From Phycisphaerae bacterium (lineage in GTDB: Bacteria; Planctomycetota; Phycisphaerae; UBA1845), in the NCBI GenBank assembly GCA_022072505.1, contig JAJVHU010000010.1:93772-157771 (forward strand): a stretch of 64,000 nt of DNA, written 5' to 3'. The translations under genes were made by a program, and so were the position numbers. This document shows positions 61,539 through 64,000 of this stretch, one piece after another. The stretch's first letter is position 1. Each line of letters opens with the position of its first letter. Under the pieces are notes generated by a model. That model was not told where the DNA came from, searched no databases, and worked only from the letters and a program-made list of their open reading frames with translations.

Positions 61539-61997
61539 GAGAGCTTCCCCGACGACGCCCGTGGCCGCCGCCGCTGAAGGAGGAGGAGGCGTTGGCGCAA
61601 GCGGCGGCGCTGGCGGGTGATGATGCGCCGGCGACGGATGCGGGTGCGGCAGGGGAGGCGCTGGCGGACGCTGTCGTAGCGGGCAGCGCGCCCTGCGGAG
61701 CTTTGCGGTCCGGCATGTCACGAATACCGGACGATCCGAGGATCTGATAACCCTCCATCGGTGGATTGCCCGTCCGATCGCCCCTAGGGTCAGGGTGATG
61801 CGTCTTCGGGATCGCGGTCGGCGGCGATCCGGGTTTATCGTCCGCGACACCGTGCGGCGGGCGGCGATGCAAACGACTCGACCGGAGGAGTGTCTCGGAC
61901 GGAGAGACGGCGCAAGCGGTGGGGACGATGCGTCTGGGCCGAACGAGCGGCGCATACGAACCGAGCGAAGCGTCTCGATCGTGGAAGGGGGAAGCGG
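61539..61997. other. Gap without a supportable gene
   Basis: Bases 61560-61700 are low-complexity (GGAGGAGGAGGC, GGCGGCGCTGG and the like), probably a degraded end of the DinB gene. The remainder up to 61997 holds no identifiable coding sequence; a GGAAGGGGGAAG ribosome site precedes the next start. Confidence 0.6.
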
Positions 61998-62597
61998 ATG
62001 CGGTCACAATTGTGGATCATCGGCGTCGTCGCCGCCTGGGGAGCGGGCGCAGACGCAGTGCAGGCCGACATTATTGTGGATTTCGAGGCCCTTACGCACG
62101 GCGTCCCCGCGGGATCGGCGTATGCGAACGTCGGGCTTTCTTTTTCCGGGAATGCACAAGGCTTTGTCCATCGGCACGCCGGCGGCGACGCGCGGTTCTC
62201 CAACACCCCCTCGGGCGACGTAGTGCTCGGCTGGTCACACGGCAGGTCGATGTTCATCAACGCCGAATCCGGACTCGTTGACGAAATCGGCCTTCATTAC
62301 TCGACGCGGCGGCGAAACACGACGTTGAGCCTGTGGTCCGGCATGAACGGAACCGGCGACCTGCTCGCCAGCTTCCGCCTCCCTCGCAATGACGGACGAC
62401 GTCACGCGAACTGGGACGAGATCCTCGTGCCCTTCACCGGCGTCGCGCGATCCGTGCAGTGGCATGGCGCGCCCGGCGCGATCACTTACATCGACGACTT
62501 CTCTTTCACGCCCGCGCCCCTGCCGGGAGCGATGGGGCTGGTCGCGGCGGGCCTGGCCTGTGCGGCGGCGTGTCGCCGACGGATGCGGACGGTTTGA
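61998..62597 (+). CDS. Secreted protein with a PEP-CTERM-like sorting tail
   Basis: The 199-residue product starts at the ATG at 61998 after GGAAGGGGGAAG. Residues 1-25 are a signal peptide (LWIIGVVAAWGAGADAVQA). The body is beta-rich (DIIVDFEALTHGVPAGSAYA, VGLSFSGNAQGFV, VDEIGLHYSTRRRNTTLSLW, ITYIDDFSFTP), resembling the jelly-roll proteins seen with PEP-CTERM tails. The last 26 residues, PLPGAMGLVAAGLACAAACR then RRMRTV, form a PLPGA-type tail: motif, hydrophobic helix and basic end. It is probably sorted by an exosortase-like enzyme encoded elsewhere. Confidence 0.85.
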   Translation: MRSQLWIIGVVAAWGAGADAVQADIIVDFEALTHGVPAGSAYANVGLSFSGNAQGFVHRHAGGDARFSNTPSGDVVLGWSHGRSMFINAESGLVDEIGLHYSTRRRNTTLSLWSGMNGTGDLLASFRLPRNDGRRHANWDEILVPFTGVARSVQWHGAPGAITYIDDFSFTPAPLPGAMGLVAAGLACAAACRRRMRTV

Positions 62598-62667
62598 CCT
62601 CACGGCGACGAACCGCCGCGCGCATCGTCGGCCCGAGAACCACGGATGGACTTCGGGATTGTCATTG

Positions 62668-62765
62668 AACAGCCTGTTGAAGAACTCGCGATCGGCTTTC
62701 GTGATACCGGTTTTTTCCCGGCGAAATTCGCCTCCCGGAGGGAGGCGTTACCCTTTTCAACGGAC
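62668..62765. repeat. 98-base dispersed repeat, right copy
   Basis: It is nearly identical to 5959-6057, in the same orientation, with about three differences including one missing T in the T-run. It lies 70 bases after the PEP-CTERM-like gene. Confidence 0.88.
62729..62757 (+). terminator. Terminator-like hairpin inside the dispersed repeat
   Basis: CGCCTCCC (62729-62736) pairs with GGGAGGCG (62740-62747) across a 3-base loop, followed by TTACCCTTTT. It is placed to end transcription of the gene at 61998. Confidence 0.5.
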
Positions 62766-62889
62766 TGTTATCCCGACCCGACCTGCCTGCGCCGGCATCG
62801 GGAGACCCGCTTTCAAGCCGCGTAGTCCGGAGTAGACCGTCGCAGGCGGGTGCGGTTCGGTTTTGAAACCGCGTCGCGGAAAAAGTTCG

Positions 62890-62912
62890 GCCCGGCGAAA
62901 GTCGCCGGGCCT
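62890..62912. other. Perfect 9-base-pair hairpin
   Basis: GGCCCGGCG (62890-62898), loop AAAGT, CGCCGGGCC (62904-62912). There is no T-run after it, so an intrinsic terminator is doubtful. Confidence 0.55.
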
Positions 62913-63448
62913 TGGGGAATCCGTCCAAATGGGGTTGGACGGAGAGTGAGCAGTTATGACTTTGGCGAAATCCTGATCCGCTCGCAATCGGACCGCAACC
63001 CCGGCAAGGAAACCCGGGCACGATCCTTTCATCGCCCTCTGGGACCGCGAATCTCCTTTAAACCACCTCGGCTTCGCAACCGGAGCCGCGTGCGCACCTG
63101 GCCCGCTTCAGCCGCGAGCCAACCCACGGCTGCGGCGGGACGTCCCTCAATTCGGATCGCACACCGCCGCCTTCCCGATCAAGACATGCCGTGCAGAAGA
63201 CCCCGGATACCGCCGGTATTGATTCACCGGCTGGACAAATCACGTTCGCCGCATTCTCTGAAGAAGGTTAGCGGTCCTGGAGGAATTCGTCAAGTGAGGG
63301 ATCCCCCTCCGTGCCGGGCGTCCTCGCGACCCCGGAATACCGCCCTCCGGTCCGCACCGTGCGGAGTTGAGCTTCGCGATCCGACGGGAACGCAAAGGAA
63401 GCTCAACTCCTCCCGCCAGGCAGAAACGCAGCATGAATGACCCGCGCT

Positions 63449-63503
63449 GAGCCGCGGGCTTCAGCCCGCGCGATGCTTCGCGCGGGCTGAAGCCGCGCGG
63501 CTC
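63449..63503. repeat. Large REP-like palindrome
   Basis: GAGCCGCGGGCTTCAGCCCG begins an imperfect palindrome whose other arm ends GCGCGGCTC at 63503, with GATGCTTC at the centre. Its first half matches the inner hairpin at 823-848 except for two compensating changes. Confidence 0.8.
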
Positions 63504-63566
63504 GGGTCAAGGATTCTGCAGTTCTACTTGGACGCTGTTGCAAAACCGCCGGTGCAGACGGGAAAA

Positions 63567-63597
63567 AGAACGCTTCCTTACGGGCGCGGCTCGGTTT
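63567..63597 (+). repeat. Dispersed CTTCCTTACGGGCGCGGCTC element
   Basis: The same 20-base core with AGAACG before and GGTT after occurs at about 5051 (plus strand) and three times in 59390-59810 (minus strand). Here it abuts the end of the TrkH gene. Confidence 0.8.
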
Positions 63598-63609
63598 TGA
63601 AACAGCGTC

Positions 63610-64000
63610 TTAGAGGGTGACGTCCTCGCTGGGGGCGGCGTTTTCCCGGGTCGTCCGTGACGTCAGCAGCGCCGCCCCCACGGCCAGCGGCCCGATCCGG
63701 CCGATGACCATCAGGGCGATGATGATCCCCTTGCCGACGGGCGTCAGCGACGACGTCATGCCGCGTGAAAGCCCCACCGTTCCCAGGGCCGACGCGCACT
63801 CGAACATCTGGTCCGGAAGCGGGGCCGTCTCCACCAGCGACAAGCCGTAGATGCCCAGCGCCAGCGCCGCGCCGTAAAGCATGACATTCGCCGCGGCCGC
63901 GCGCAGCCGCACCGGCGGAATCTCCCGTCCGAAGAACGTCGTCCGCTCGCGCCCGCGGATGACGCTCACCATCACCGCCCACATCGCCGAAAACGTCGTC
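63610..64000 (-). CDS. TrkH/KtrB-family potassium transporter, C-terminal part
   Basis: Only the last 129 codons are in the window; the gene continues past base 64000. TTFSAMWAVMVSVIRGRERT follows the fourth pore region, whose GGxxGSTAGGIK part lies outside. The segment MLYGAALALGIYGLSL, then MFECASALGTVGLSRGMTSS (a filter region with the conserved Gly, SALGTVGLS) and IIIALMVIGRIGPLAVGAAL complete the last M1-P-M2 unit. The protein is a K+ (or Na+/K+) uptake channel subunit in the inner membrane, working with a TrkA/KtrA RCK protein that would be encoded elsewhere. Confidence 0.9.
   Translation of the reverse strand, partial: TTFSAMWAVMVSVIRGRERTTFFGREIPPVRLRAAAANVMLYGAALALGIYGLSLVETAPLPDQMFECASALGTVGLSRGMTSSLTPVGKGIIIALMVIGRIGPLAVGAALLTSRTTRENAAPSEDVTL

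Larger units (their letters stand above)
62766..63609. other. Long gap with hairpins and repeats, no supportable gene
   Basis: Open frames here (for example 62850-63440) are proline/arginine-rich and lack a ribosome site or recognisable motif. Structures seen are the hairpin at 62890, the palindrome at 63449 and a copy of the CTTCCTTACGGGCGCGGCTC element at 63567-63597. Confidence 0.6.

Noticed and set aside
62890-62912. Intrinsic terminator
   Set aside because: A perfect stem but no T-run on either side within the usual distance; kept only as a hairpin.
62850-63440. 196-codon plus-strand frame before TrkH
   Set aside because: Pro/Arg-rich, no ribosome site, crosses a 9-bp hairpin and shows no motif.

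Overview
This is a high-GC window whose gene content points to a planctomycete, probably of the class Phycisphaerae. The evidence is indirect: a ThuA/DUF1080 fusion, a DUF1570-type peptidase, a Gfo/Idh/MocA oxidoreductase, secreted kelch and beta-helix proteins with EF-hand-like motifs of the NGVPD/NGIPDECE type, a PLPGA-type PEP-CTERM-like tail, and abundant long non-coding repeats. No rRNA or marker gene is present, so the assignment is an inference. Reading frames are often open on both strands because of the GC content, so most long antisense ORFs are shadows.

Layout. 1-3.9 kb: end of a nucleotide-sugar dehydrogenase, a ParD/ParE-like toxin-antitoxin pair broken by a 67-70 bp palindromic insertion and a frameshift, a secreted kelch protein, a small unknown gene and a decayed alpha/beta hydrolase. 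3.9-5.2 kb: a gene-free composite repeat block. 5.3-26.7 kb: mostly housekeeping and metabolic genes (apt, metF, tRNA-Tyr, queA, a sulfatase-superfamily hydrolase, acylphosphatase, lipid kinase, mtfA, an OmpR/histidine kinase pair, cstA-ridA, two sugar ABC permeases with no ATPase, a SprT-like peptidase, a glyoxalase-fold protein, ThuA/DUF1080, an enoyl-CoA hydratase). 26.8-40.1 kb: a secreted beta-helix protein, a cobalamin adenosyltransferase, a divergent folD, aat, two polytopic membrane proteins, a GbsR-like regulator, a DUF1570 peptidase, a DsbD-type reductase, an oxidoreductase and a small protein with a duplicated four-cysteine motif.

40.3-59.1 kb is the most unusual part: five genes on one strand with gaps of 139, 81, 1 and 32 bases, probably one operon. 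They encode a secreted PGWN-module protein, a 2914-residue protein with a beta-helix N-terminus and a C-terminal half resembling Tc-toxin A subunits, two small secreted paralogues, and a 2277-residue SpvB/TcB-plus-RHS protein whose C-terminal tip carries a perfect metzincin zinc motif. I read this as a candidate secreted Tc-like complex with a metalloprotease effector. The gene families are recognisable from sequence, but assembly and function are inference.

59.2-60.3 kb is an inverted copy of the left repeat block. 60.6-64 kb holds an AHSA1/SRPBCC protein, a truncated DinB gene, a PEP-CTERM-like protein, a repeat-rich stretch that includes a direct copy of a 98-base element also present near 6 kb, and the C-terminus of a TrkH-type potassium transporter.
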